From assembly GCA_947489445.1 (NCBI GenBank), contig CANLDN010000010.1, positions 124,001-188,000 of the forward strand: a stretch of DNA of 64,000 nucleotides, read 5' to 3'. The stretch's first letter is position 1, and the number at the start of each line of letters is the position of its first letter. The position numbers and the translations under genes are program-made. Below the pieces are notes generated by a model that was given only the letters and a program-made list of their open reading frames with translations, had not been told where the DNA came from and ran no database searches. The DNA comes from an uncultured Paracoccaceae bacterium (GTDB taxonomy: Bacteria; Pseudomonadota; Alphaproteobacteria; Rhodobacterales; Rhodobacteraceae). This document shows positions 25,912 to 34,104 of this stretch, piece by piece.

Positions 25912-26909
25912 CAATGAAACCTTTGATCACGGCACAGGGTCTGTCAGTCCATTATGCATTGCGCGGCGGTCTGATCGGTCCTGCGCCCTTCGTGCGTGCG
26001 GTTGAAAACGTAACAATCGAAGTCGCACCGGGCAGTTTCTTTGGTTTGGTCGGTGAATCCGGGTCGGGCAAGACTACCCTTGGCCGCGCGATGCTGCGTG
26101 CCGCGCCTATCAGCAAGGGCGATGTTCTGTTTGACGACGGTGAGGTGGAATACTCCCTCAAGAACCTCGGCAAGAAGGATCTGAAGGACTACCGTAAACG
26201 GGCGCAACTTATTTTTCAGGACCCCTATGCCGCGCTCAGCCCCCGCATGACGGTGCGCGACATTATTGCAGAACCGCTGGAGGTCATGGGGCTTACAAAA
26301 TCACGCGCGGAAACCGACGATCGGGTGCGCAAAATCGCGGCAAAGTGTCGGCTGAATGTCGAACACCTGCGCCGGTTCCCGCACGCATTTTCCGGTGGCC
26401 AGCGACAGCGCATTTCTATCGCGCGCGCCTTGGTCTCGGGGCCAAAGTTTATCGTGGCCGACGAAAGCGTTGCCGCACTGGACGTGTCCATTCAAGCGGA
26501 CGTGCTGAACCTGCTCAAAGCAATCCAAGAAGAAATGGGACTGACATTCTTGTTCATCAGCCACGACCTAAGCGTCGTGGCCCATGTCTGCGACCACGTG
26601 GCAGTCATGTATCTAGGTCGTCTGGTGGAAACGGCACCGACGCGGACATTGTTTTCTGCTCCGCGCCACCCTTACACAAAGGCATTGTTGTCGGCGATCC
26701 CTTCGCTGGACCCTGATGACCGGGGCAAGGCACAGAAACTCGAAGGGGAAATCCCTTCGCCTACCAACCCACCGCCAGGGTGCAAGTTCCAGACCCGCTG
26801 CCCGCATGCTATTGATCACTGCCGCGTAGAAGAACCGATCCTCGAGGCCGCCGGAACCGAGCACAATGTGGCATGTCACAAATGGCAGGAATTGAGCCAC
26901 CGCAACTGA
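25908..26909 (+). CDS. Peptide ABC transporter ATP-binding protein (DppF/OppF type)
   Basis: The second ATPase of the transporter, 333 aa. Walker A GESGSGKT at about 47-54 and the signature FSGGQRQRISIARAL are intact. Walker B reads FIVADESVAALD, with Ser where DEPVSALD-type proteins have Pro after the catalytic Glu. The C-terminal Cys motif (CKFQTRCPHAIDHCR) is present. GTG 25908 overlaps the upstream stop; ATG 25914 is an alternative. Last gene of the operon; a 640-bp stretch without genes follows. Confidence 0.92.
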   Translation: MTMKPLITAQGLSVHYALRGGLIGPAPFVRAVENVTIEVAPGSFFGLVGESGSGKTTLGRAMLRAAPISKGDVLFDDGEVEYSLKNLGKKDLKDYRKRAQLIFQDPYAALSPRMTVRDIIAEPLEVMGLTKSRAETDDRVRKIAAKCRLNVEHLRRFPHAFSGGQRQRISIARALVSGPKFIVADESVAALDVSIQADVLNLLKAIQEEMGLTFLFISHDLSVVAHVCDHVAVMYLGRLVETAPTRTLFSAPRHPYTKALLSAIPSLDPDDRGKAQKLEGEIPSPTNPPPGCKFQTRCPHAIDHCRVEEPILEAAGTEHNVACHKWQELSHRN

Positions 26910-27553
26910 TTGCAGTACCGGCGCCTTCGTAGAAAGTCGTCTGCACATCCGCGCCGTCTCTTACCTTTAGGCGCGGGATGTTCTAGGATAGCTGATCCTC
27001 GGGCGCCGCTACCTCTCGGACGAAACCGCCGCTCAGGATGGTGTGAGTTGGTCTCGCTGGTGGGCCGTTGCCGGCGTTGTGAACGGGAAGGTCGACTGCA
27101 GTTGGCATGTCGATCTGGATGTGAAAAGCGCTTCTTCTTGAAACCGGCCATTGGCGCAGCTGCAGCGAAGGCCCGCAAAGTCCCGCAATGTGTAAGTTCA
27201 GGCGGCACCGTTCTTGGCGTGATGCATGAACGTCTGCTCGTGCGGGAACAGTGCAGCAAATTGTGGACGAAGCTGGAGTTTTCGCTCGGGTCGACCAGAC
27301 GGATACTCAGCGTCTGGCCAGAAGCAGACATTGGTCTGCTTGCTGCCAATTCACACCAAGTGTGCAAGGCAGTAAATGACCGTTGTACGATGAACGGGTG
27401 GCAATTGAGAATGGCACCTTCCCATCTGTCTGACTGGCGTGCGCCCCATTAATCACAGGAATCGCATAGTGGATGACAGGAATCGCGCCTCTCAAACCGG
27501 GTGCCTGTCGCCATATTCATCTTCATCAACAACGCAAATGATGGAGAGACGCG
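26910..27553. other. 644-bp intergenic region without a gene
   Basis: Frames on both strands are open for up to 180 codons but are rich in Arg, Cys and Ser, lack ribosome sites and match no family I know, so I do not call them. The right-hand end holds a pair of direct repeats listed separately. The middle (about 27150-27420) has the look of a decayed intergenic repeat rather than of a gene. Confidence 0.5.
27455..27486 (+). repeat. Direct repeats ACAGGAATCGC, 21 bp apart
   Basis: ACAGGAATCGC occurs at 27455-27465 and 27476-27486, an exact 11-bp repeat with a 21-bp period (two helical turns), about 70-100 bp upstream of the exported hydrolase. Phased sites like this are usual for activator dimers. 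Candidate only. Confidence 0.4.
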
Positions 27554-28492
27554 ATGAAAACGATTGGATTGACTGTAAGTGCCCTTCTGATGGCCAGCAC
27601 AGCCATGGCAGAGGTGCAGACCCGTACGCTGACCTTTGAAAACGAAGGCGCGACGCTGAGCGGGACATTGTATCTGCCCGAGGATCATGATGGTGCCCGC
27701 CTGCCGACGGTTATCGTGACCGGGGCATGGACCAGTGTCGAAGAGCAGATGCCTGCGGTTTATGCTGAGGCGATGGTGGAGCGGGGCTTTGCCGCCTTTA
27801 CGTTTGATTTCCGCGGCTGGGGCAAGTCCGGTGATTTGCCGCAGAATGTGCGCTTTGTCGAAAGCCCTGAGGCGAAGGTGTCCGACATTCGTGCCGCGAT
27901 TTCCTTTGTTGCCACGCTGCCAGAGGTGGATGTGGATCGGATCAGCGGCCTCGGCATCTGCGCCTCGGCTGGGTATATGGTGGACGCGGTGGCCGGGAAT
28001 GATCTGATTGATCGGATCGGTCTGGTCGCCCCGTGGCTGCAGAACGCTGAGATCGTGGATGCCGTTTATGGCGGCGCAGAGGGTGTTGATGGCCTGATCG
28101 ACATGTCCCGTGCGGCAGAGGCTGCGGGTGGCCAGATTATCCCAGCCGCTGGTCCGTTGGGTGCCGAGGGCGTGTTGATGCCCATGGGTGGCTACTATTA
28201 CGAACCCGACCGTGGCGCCATTCCGGCCTATGACAACCAGTGGAACAATGCGGGCTGGGAAGGTTGGCTGACATATCATCCTGCCGACAATCCGCAACGT
28301 TTGGACAAGCCATTGGCCATTGTGCATTCCGACGCGGCGGCCATTCCGCAAGGCGTGCGCACCTTCCTAGATGGCTTTGCCGGTGAGGCGACTGCGCAGT
28401 GGCTCGAGGATGTCACCCAGTTCGATTTTTACGACAACCCCGAAGATGTGACCCGCGCTGCTGATGTCGTGGCTGACCATTTCCGTGGCTGA
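27554..28492 (+). CDS. Exported alpha/beta hydrolase
   Basis: A 312-aa alpha/beta hydrolase with a signal peptide (residues 1-19, cut after AMA). The fold begins at residue 50 (LPTVIVTGAW, oxyanion region), then FDFRGWGKSGD, and the nucleophile elbow is GICASAG with Ser138; the usual Gly two residues before the Ser is Cys136, as seen in dienelactone-hydrolase-like relatives. Substrate unknown; an ester or lactone is likely. GGAGAG precedes the ATG. A SnoaL-like gene follows 55 bp downstream with the same kind of N-terminus, so the pair is probably one operon. Confidence 0.8.
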   Translation: MKTIGLTVSALLMASTAMAEVQTRTLTFENEGATLSGTLYLPEDHDGARLPTVIVTGAWTSVEEQMPAVYAEAMVERGFAAFTFDFRGWGKSGDLPQNVRFVESPEAKVSDIRAAISFVATLPEVDVDRISGLGICASAGYMVDAVAGNDLIDRIGLVAPWLQNAEIVDAVYGGAEGVDGLIDMSRAAEAAGGQIIPAAGPLGAEGVLMPMGGYYYEPDRGAIPAYDNQWNNAGWEGWLTYHPADNPQRLDKPLAIVHSDAAAIPQGVRTFLDGFAGEATAQWLEDVTQFDFYDNPEDVTRAADVVADHFRG

Positions 28493-28547
28493 CCTTTGTG
28501 GTGGGTCGATGGCGGCCCACCGTTTCCAACCTGACAGGAGAAAGACA

Positions 28548-29111
28548 ATGAAAACGATTTTGATGACAACTGCCCTGATTGCCGCGACCCTTGCTGGCGG
28601 CGCCTGGGCCGAGACGGACACGATTGCGGGTGATCCGCTGACCGTGGAAACCATCGTTGATCAGGCTGAGATGATCCGGATCGCTGATGCCATTGATGCA
28701 GGTGTGGATGCCAAGGATTGGGCGCTGACCCGTGCGATGTTTACTGATGAGATTACCGTCGATTTCACATCACTTGTGGGCGGTGAGCCTACCACGATCC
28801 CCGCTGATGCGCTGATTGCAGGCTGGTCGGGCAACCTGACGGCTGAGAAAGAGAGCTTTCATCTGCGGGGCAATCATCGGGTGACGTTCACCGGCGCCGA
28901 TAGTGCTGTGATGCTGAGCCACGGCTATGCCTGGAACCGGATGGAACGCGGTGCCTTGCCTGAGAATGGCGGTGATCCGCTGTGGGAAGTTTGGGGCACG
29001 TATGAGCATAGTTTTGCGCGCACCGATGACGGTTGGAAGGTTGACGGCATGACGTTCACGGCGACCGCAGAGCGCGGCAGTGAATTTGTGCGGAATACGC
29101 CGGGATCGTGA
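28548..29111 (+). CDS. Exported SnoaL-like (NTF2-fold) protein
   Basis: A 187-aa protein with a signal peptide (1-21, GGAWA) followed by an NTF2/SnoaL-like domain: the helix with ADAIDAGVDAKDWALTRAMF, then TDEITVDF, then beta strands with HLRGNHRVTF and WEVWGTYEHSFARTDDGWKV. SnoaL-like proteins can be isomerases, dehydratases or binding proteins, so no reaction is assigned. ATG 28548 has CAGGAG upstream. Its signal peptide begins MKTI like that of the hydrolase before it. Confidence 0.75.
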   Translation: MKTILMTTALIAATLAGGAWAETDTIAGDPLTVETIVDQAEMIRIADAIDAGVDAKDWALTRAMFTDEITVDFTSLVGGEPTTIPADALIAGWSGNLTAEKESFHLRGNHRVTFTGADSAVMLSHGYAWNRMERGALPENGGDPLWEVWGTYEHSFARTDDGWKVDGMTFTATAERGSEFVRNTPGS

Positions 29112-29120
29112 GGTGCCAAT

Positions 29121-29146
29121 GGGGTGGGTTGAAACCCACCTTACGG
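29121..29146. repeat. Palindromic repeat, copy 1
   Basis: GGTGGGTT-GA-AACCCACC followed by TTACGG. It lies between the SnoaL-like gene and the convergent RNA methyltransferase, whose TAA stop (29141-29143) is part of the element. The hairpin could end transcription from both sides. Related copies: 29527-29552 and 43876-43902. Confidence 0.65.
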
Positions 29147-30250
29147 TAGCGGATCTGTTTGAAACAGCCAGACCTTGAGCCCGCCATGGGGAATGGCGGG
29201 CCCTTTGGGTTTGAAGGGCAGGCCGGTGGCTTTGGCGAGGCCGGCGTCGTTGGTGACGATCCCGACCCGCCAGCCGGGGAAGCGGGATTTGAGTGTTTCA
29301 CCAAGGCTTGCATAGACCCCGTAGAGCAGTTTCTGGTTGCCGATCCGTCCGCCATAGGGTGGGTTGCAGATGATCAGGCCGGGTGGGCCGTCGGGGCGTT
29401 CGATGTCGGTCGCGTTGAGGTTTTGGAAGGTGATGAGGTCGCCAACCCCGGCCCGTTCGGCATTGGTCTGTGCCATGCGGATGGCACCGGCGTCGCGGTC
29501 GGAGCCGTGGAAATGTTGGGATGGTTGGTGCGCATGAACGCGCACCCTACGGTCGTTCCATGCGTCAGGGTCGAATGTGGCGAGGCGTTCAAAGGCGAAA
29601 TGGCGGGTCCGACCGGGGTTCAGGCCAGCCGCGATTTCGGCGGCTTCGATAAGGAACGTGCCAGAGCCGCACATCGGGTCAAACACCGGTTCACTGCCGG
29701 TGTAGCCGCATTCACGCAAAAAGAGGCTGGCGAGGGTTTCGCGCATGGGGGCCTTGCCGACCGCCTCCTTATGCCCGCGTTTGTGCAGGCTTTCGCCGGA
29801 TGTATCGATGCTGATCGTGACGCGGTTGTCGTCGATGCGGGCCTTGATGGCGATGGGCGCGTCGGGGCTGATCTGGTAGCCTTGTGCCTTGAGCGCCGTT
29901 TCAATCCGCTGGGTCGCCGCCCCGGCGTGGTAGATCTTGGATTTGCGGTTGGTGCTGACCTCGACCCGGAGGGGTATGTCGGGGCGCAGGGTGTCGCTCC
30001 ATGGGAATTTGCGTGCCCGTTTATCGAGCTGAGCGAGGTGGAAGGCCATGAAGCTGCCGATGCGCGCAAGGACGCGGGTCGCCCCGCGCGTGGTCAGGTT
30101 CGCCTGCCAGACATCGGGCCATGTGCCTGTGGTGGTGACGCCACCGGCGGTGATCTTTGCGTCGGTGAAGCCATTTTCGAGCGCCTCTGCCAGTAAGGCT
30201 GGTTCCAGCCCCGGCGTGGCCGTCATGAAAATTTCAAAGGGGTCCGTCAT
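29141..30250 (-). CDS. THUMP-domain class I RNA methyltransferase (RlmL N-terminal type)
   Basis: A 369-aa SAM-dependent RNA N2-guanine methyltransferase related to the N-terminal half of RlmL (23S rRNA m2G2445). A THUMP domain covers about residues 40-155. The catalytic domain follows, with motif I DPMCGSGTF (191-199), GSDRDAGAI (249-257) and the catalytic NPPYG (296-300). ATG 30250 is used; the TTG at 30286 only adds 12 residues. Odd feature: codons about 233-242 coincide with a palindromic repeat (29527-29552), which seems to have entered the gene in frame at a loop between motifs. Confidence 0.9.
   Translation of the reverse strand: MTDPFEIFMTATPGLEPALLAEALENGFTDAKITAGGVTTTGTWPDVWQANLTTRGATRVLARIGSFMAFHLAQLDKRARKFPWSDTLRPDIPLRVEVSTNRKSKIYHAGAATQRIETALKAQGYQISPDAPIAIKARIDDNRVTISIDTSGESLHKRGHKEAVGKAPMRETLASLFLRECGYTGSEPVFDPMCGSGTFLIEAAEIAAGLNPGRTRHFAFERLATFDPDAWNDRRVRVHAHQPSQHFHGSDRDAGAIRMAQTNAERAGVGDLITFQNLNATDIERPDGPPGLIICNPPYGGRIGNQKLLYGVYASLGETLKSRFPGWRVGIVTNDAGLAKATGLPFKPKGPAIPHGGLKVWLFQTDPLP
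29527..29552. repeat. Palindromic repeat inside a coding sequence, copy 2
   Basis: GGTGCGC-ATGAAC-GCGCACC followed by CTACGG: a perfect 7-bp inverted repeat with the same CTACGG-type flank as the other copies. It lies within the RNA methyltransferase gene and encodes an Arg/His/Val-rich stretch (RRVRVHAHQ) in a surface loop before GSDRDAG. The reading frame is kept. Confidence 0.6.
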
Positions 30251-30308
30251 TGCACGTGCATAGTTGTCCGGTGATGTGGCGCGCAAGCGTTGAAACGATC
30301 AAAGCGGT

Positions 30309-31661
30309 TCAGAATGTGGACTGGATGCTGAATCGCGCCTCAATTTCGTTTGATGTAAACTCTTCTGCGCTTGAATGGGTCCTTGTCGCTGTCGCTGAAA
30401 CGCTGGGCGAAAACCCCCAGTAGCTCACATTCTCGAAAACGGCCGTTGCGCCAAGTGAGCCAAAGACATCGCGGCGTCCGTCAAGTGTTGTCGGAAAGGC
30501 ATCGTAATTGCGGTGTCCCAACTCGAACGAGACGGACCAACGTGTGTCAAACAGGGTTTCTGCCAGTTTGTAGTTCACATTGCCCCGGTATTCGTCGAAG
30601 ACATTTTCGAAACCACCGTCGCTATACGTTGTGGCCACTGAAAACCGCAATGCATCACCATTCGCAAGGGTCGTTGCATAGGTCGCGCTGATATCCCTGA
30701 TCCAGACATCAGCCGTGGACGGAACCTGGGACTTCTGATCCTTGAAGCTGGCTCGGACCGATACCCCACCTGCGTCGCCAAGCGGGAAAATCTGGCTTAA
30801 CTCCCAGCTATCATATACCCATAAAGGGTCTCCACCAAACCTGACCCGCCCGTAACGCAGTATCCCCGATGTCGGGCCAAGACCGTCAATCAGCTGTCGC
30901 CTGTGGGTCAGGGATACTTCGGTCAGCAAGAGCGCGAAATCGCTTCCAGAGCTGTCAGGGACCAGTTCCTTTGCCGAGTCTGACAGGCTGAATGTGCGCC
31001 CGAAGATATACGCGCCGACAGAGGTGATCTGGTTTGAACTTTGTGACAAACGGTAGCTGACCAGCGCCTCACCGGCATATTCGATGCCTGACAGGGCCAG
31101 CCGTTCGGGGGGCAGAAAAAAGTCGATGTCGATGTCTTCGAGGCGAAAGACTTCATCCTGTGCCCCGTTATTGATGTTGTCGGATGGCGCGGCCCATGCT
31201 CCAAAGCGCGCCGAAAGCGGGTTTGCGGTCCGCGCCCTTTGAAATTCACGGACGACCCGTTCGGCCTCTTCTTCGGTATCAACATGGTTCGCGGCACGCC
31301 GCAGCCAGAGTTCTGACCGCGCAAATTGTTCTGCGGCAAAGTGGGAGGATCCGGCCAGCCGCGCACTTTGAAGTTTGTCATCCTCGGTCGGGGCAGTCCG
31401 ATAGGCCCGCCCGGCCGCTTTTGCGGCCGTGCTGTGCTGTTCAAGATCGGACAGCGCCAGAGCCAGAAGGAAATGACCGGCAAAGCTGTTCGGGTTTTTA
31501 GCGATCATGGCTTGCGCGAGGGTCACGGTCTGTGTCGGATCACCAGCGATTAGAGTCTCTTCGGCTGCGGCTTGTAACGTCGCCCCCGAGCTCTGGCCTA
31601 CGGCCTGTGTCGCCCCGATACAGAATAACAGGATACCGCAAATCTTCAGATGGCTCTTCAT
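30309..31661 (-). CDS. Slam-like outer-membrane protein (TPR plus beta-barrel)
   Basis: A 450-aa protein with signal peptide (1-22), an N-terminal TPR-like helical region (about 25-145, with AQAMIAKNPNSFAGHFLLAL), and a C-terminal region of alternating amphipathic strands ending in IEARFSIQSTF, with the C-terminal Phe typical of outer-membrane barrels. This two-part layout and length fit surface lipoprotein assembly modifiers (Slam, DUF560), which move certain lipoproteins to the cell surface. It is divergent from two lipoprotein genes, the arrangement expected for a Slam and its cargo. Assignment rests on architecture; a plain TPR/OMP protein remains possible. Confidence 0.7.
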   Translation of the reverse strand: MKSHLKICGILLFCIGATQAVGQSSGATLQAAAEETLIAGDPTQTVTLAQAMIAKNPNSFAGHFLLALALSDLEQHSTAAKAAGRAYRTAPTEDDKLQSARLAGSSHFAAEQFARSELWLRRAANHVDTEEEAERVVREFQRARTANPLSARFGAWAAPSDNINNGAQDEVFRLEDIDIDFFLPPERLALSGIEYAGEALVSYRLSQSSNQITSVGAYIFGRTFSLSDSAKELVPDSSGSDFALLLTEVSLTHRRQLIDGLGPTSGILRYGRVRFGGDPLWVYDSWELSQIFPLGDAGGVSVRASFKDQKSQVPSTADVWIRDISATYATTLANGDALRFSVATTYSDGGFENVFDEYRGNVNYKLAETLFDTRWSVSFELGHRNYDAFPTTLDGRRDVFGSLGATAVFENVSYWGFSPSVSATATRTHSSAEEFTSNEIEARFSIQSTF

Positions 31662-31856
31662 AATAGTCTAACTCGCATTGGCGCAGTGTCGGACGGATAT
31701 CATCGTGGGGCAAGACACGGAATAATTCCGGCAAGCCTTTGCGGTTAAGGTATTTTTTCTCGGCAGGATACCGCCGTTTGAGGGTGATCTGTTCTTTTTG
31801 CTTATCATCGCGTCCCCTGAGCTTTAGCCATTTCTCTTGGGGGCAGGAAGGTTCAA

Positions 31857-32363
31857 ATGAAGAAACAGTTAATAGTGCTCGCACTGCTTGCCTTGCCCGC
31901 ATGTATGGGTGGTGGAGATAGCGGAGATGTCATCGACCCAACACCAAGCGGACCAAGTGTGTCGATGAACAATGAGTTCGGCACGCTGCTGAATGGCGTG
32001 CGCATGGGCGCAGGCGAGAATGCAGTGACCTATGACGGTCGTCTGGGTCAAGCTGCGCAAAATCATGCAAATGACATGGTCGATAACGACTATTTCAGCG
32101 TCATCATTCCCGATAGCGGCGGAATGGATATTGGCGACCGGGTCACCGCACAGGGATATACCTGGGCGACTATCGTCCAGCTCATCGAGCAGGGTGACTA
32201 TACGCTGGCCGAAGCCCTGGTCGAATTGGACAACAGCAGTGCATGTGGTGGCCCAGGGCAAGACCCGTGCATCACAGATGATCGTCTTCAGGATTTCGGC
32301 ATTGCCAAAGCTGGCACCGGAGCCGATCAGAAATGGGTTCTGGTTCTTACTGAACCCGGCTGA
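31857..32363 (+). CDS. Lipoprotein with degenerate CAP (SCP-like) domain
   Basis: A 168-aa lipoprotein: lipobox LPAC with Cys16 after a short signal (MKKQLIVLALLALPAC). The CAP-like region (about 38-168) keeps the first helix (LGQAAQNHANDMVDNDYFS) and the C-terminal DFGIAKAGTGADQKWVLVL, but where the paralogue downstream has GENIA and GHRRN this protein has unrelated sequence with a Cys pair (SACGGPGQDPC). It has therefore lost the usual CAP cavity residues. Preceded by GGAAGG. Divergent from the Slam-like gene (195 bp). Confidence 0.8.
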   Translation: MKKQLIVLALLALPACMGGGDSGDVIDPTPSGPSVSMNNEFGTLLNGVRMGAGENAVTYDGRLGQAAQNHANDMVDNDYFSVIIPDSGGMDIGDRVTAQGYTWATIVQLIEQGDYTLAEALVELDNSSACGGPGQDPCITDDRLQDFGIAKAGTGADQKWVLVLTEPG

Positions 32364-32550
32364 CCAATCTGGTCTGAGATAGCCAATCGGGCGTTTCTTA
32401 CCCGCAAGAATCGCATTGGATCGGCGGCGGATGGCTTTGCCGCCGATCTGATTTAGGCATTTTGTTGCTGCCGGATTGCCATGTCCGGTTTCGGATTTGC
32501 CCGCTGATCGATTCAGTCCTATCGAAAAGTTGAAACTGAGGAGTGTGCCT

Positions 32551-33057
32551 ATGAAACGCCACCTATCAATTCTTGCCGTCTGCCTTTTGGCCGCTTGTGG
32601 CGGCAGCGGTGGTGGCACGTCAGCCTCGACCATGGATGCCCCATCTGTTCCGATCACGCCAGATATCGTGGATGCGCCGACCGACAACAGCTTTGGCGGT
32701 ATGTTGAACAATGTGCGTGCCGCAGGCGGTGCCGGGCCCGTAGTTTATGATAGCCGCCTTGGCGCGGCAGCGCAGGGCCATGCCAATGACATGCTGGCGA
32801 ATAATTATTTCAGCCATACCGGCCTGAACGGGTCGTCAGCAGGTGATCGGATTGCCGCACAGGGATATAACTGGAGCACATATGGCGAAAACATCGCCAA
32901 GGGCCAGCGGTCGGAGGCTGCGGTATTGGATGCCTGGCAGGGTTCATCGGGCCACCGGCGCAATAACCTGAACCCTGCGTTCGAGGATTTCGGCCTGGCC
33001 AAGGCTGGTTCCGGGTCGGACACTTATTGGGTTCTGGTGCTGGCGACGGAGCGGTAG
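32551..33057 (+). CDS. CAP-domain (SCP-like) lipoprotein
   Basis: A 168-aa lipoprotein with lipobox LAAC (Cys16) and a Gly/Ser-rich tether after it. The CAP domain is complete for a short bacterial member: HANDMLANNYFSHTGLNGSS (first conserved His region), YGENIAKGQ, and SSGHRRNNLNPAFEDFGLAK. Bacterial CAP proteins have various extracellular roles; the activity here is unknown. Start ATG 32551 with GAGGAG upstream. Paralogue of the gene before it; the two share N- and C-terminal halves, implying a tandem duplication. Confidence 0.88.
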   Translation: MKRHLSILAVCLLAACGGSGGGTSASTMDAPSVPITPDIVDAPTDNSFGGMLNNVRAAGGAGPVVYDSRLGAAAQGHANDMLANNYFSHTGLNGSSAGDRIAAQGYNWSTYGENIAKGQRSEAAVLDAWQGSSGHRRNNLNPAFEDFGLAKAGSGSDTYWVLVLATER

Positions 33058-33088
33058 GCGGCGTTTATGCCTTTATGCCACAGCCCGC

Positions 33089-34096
33089 CTAATGGTCGCG
33101 CATGAGCAGCCGCTTCAGCCGCAAACCGGCCCAGAGGATGTGAGGCGGCATCGCCAGCGAATAGTGACCACAATTCAGTTCCAGAATATCTGGCCTGGCC
33201 CCGGTGTGGTGCAGCGTTTGCAGAAACGTCGCTGACAGTTCGCGCAACACAACCGTGTCTCTTTTTGCCAACACAATCTGAAGGTCAAGATCAGGCCGGG
33301 CCAGCCTATCTGCATAATTGTTCAAGTTGAGTGGCCCCCAAGCCGTTCTGAGGTCGTTCAACGTGATCTCAGGCTCAAGGCTGGCGCGTATCGCGCGTGT
33401 TGCGCGACCTGTCCAGACCATGTCCGCCAGACTTCCCGCGGTCAAAAACAATGCGGCCTTCGACACGGCAGCGTCATGCGCGGCGACCAAACCCGCAACC
33501 CAGGAACCCAAACTCATACCAAGGACGGAAATCTCTTTGTAGCCTTCGCCCTTCAGCCAATGAATAAGCTTTCGTCCGTCCCACACGCCCTGCCGCACAG
33601 ACTGAATCGTTCGTCCGAGGTTTGGGCTAAGCATATAATCCGCGTATGAGGCGCCCGGGCGGCTCCGCTCGAAATGATAGGGTAGGGTGATCTCGACAAC
33701 CGTGATGCCGCGCCGGGCGAAAAAATTGGCTATCTGAGGTTGCCGATTGCTTGAATTCCAATGGTGAAACACCACCAGCGCCCGATCAAGGGATCCGCTT
33801 TGTGTGACTTTCGCCGAAACGACATTGTTCTCTTCGGTTTCGGTCGACAGGTCCGATGGAAATTTGATCCAACCGTCTTGCCTTTCGAAACCCCAATCGT
33901 CCCCGCTCGGCCTATTAAAGAATGTTGGGTCTGCCACGGCTTGGTCCGCAAGCGCACAAAACTCTGCGATATGCGTTGTCTTCGGTGCATCTGGAAACCC
34001 ATATTCTGCACCAAGGGCGAAATGCGTCGCTGTCTTTTCTTTTTCGCCGCGCTGCGCCCGTCTTTCATCCCAACGATCAAGCCAAGTATAGTACAA
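33089..34096 (-). CDS. Alpha/beta hydrolase, ABHD18-like
   Basis: A 335-aa cytoplasmic alpha/beta hydrolase. The catalytic triad can be read: Ser195 in GMSLG, Asp280 in LAKRDTVV and His311 in NCGHYSL. The HHWNSSN loop at 111-117 supplies the oxyanion region. The layout resembles the ABHD18/DUF2048 type; substrate unknown. It starts with TTG at 34096, supported by AGGAGA 8 bp upstream and by the natural N-terminus (YYTWLDRWDERRA). Convergent with the CAP lipoprotein gene. Confidence 0.78.
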   Translation of the reverse strand: MYYTWLDRWDERRAQRGEKEKTATHFALGAEYGFPDAPKTTHIAEFCALADQAVADPTFFNRPSGDDWGFERQDGWIKFPSDLSTETEENNVVSAKVTQSGSLDRALVVFHHWNSSNRQPQIANFFARRGITVVEITLPYHFERSRPGASYADYMLSPNLGRTIQSVRQGVWDGRKLIHWLKGEGYKEISVLGMSLGSWVAGLVAAHDAAVSKAALFLTAGSLADMVWTGRATRAIRASLEPEITLNDLRTAWGPLNLNNYADRLARPDLDLQIVLAKRDTVVLRELSATFLQTLHHTGARPDILELNCGHYSLAMPPHILWAGLRLKRLLMRDH

Positions 34097-34104
34097 TCTG
34101 ATTG

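Noticed and set aside
26910..27452. 180-codon frame after the transporter operon
   Set aside because: Rich in Arg and Cys, no ribosome site, and the opposite strand is just as open; treated as non-coding.
27449..28351. 300-codon minus-strand frame opposite the exported hydrolase
   Set aside because: Antisense shadow; the plus-strand gene has signal peptide, catalytic motif and ribosome site.
29159..30196. 345-codon plus-strand frame opposite the RNA methyltransferase
   Set aside because: Antisense shadow; Gly/Val/Asp-biased composition and no homology signal.
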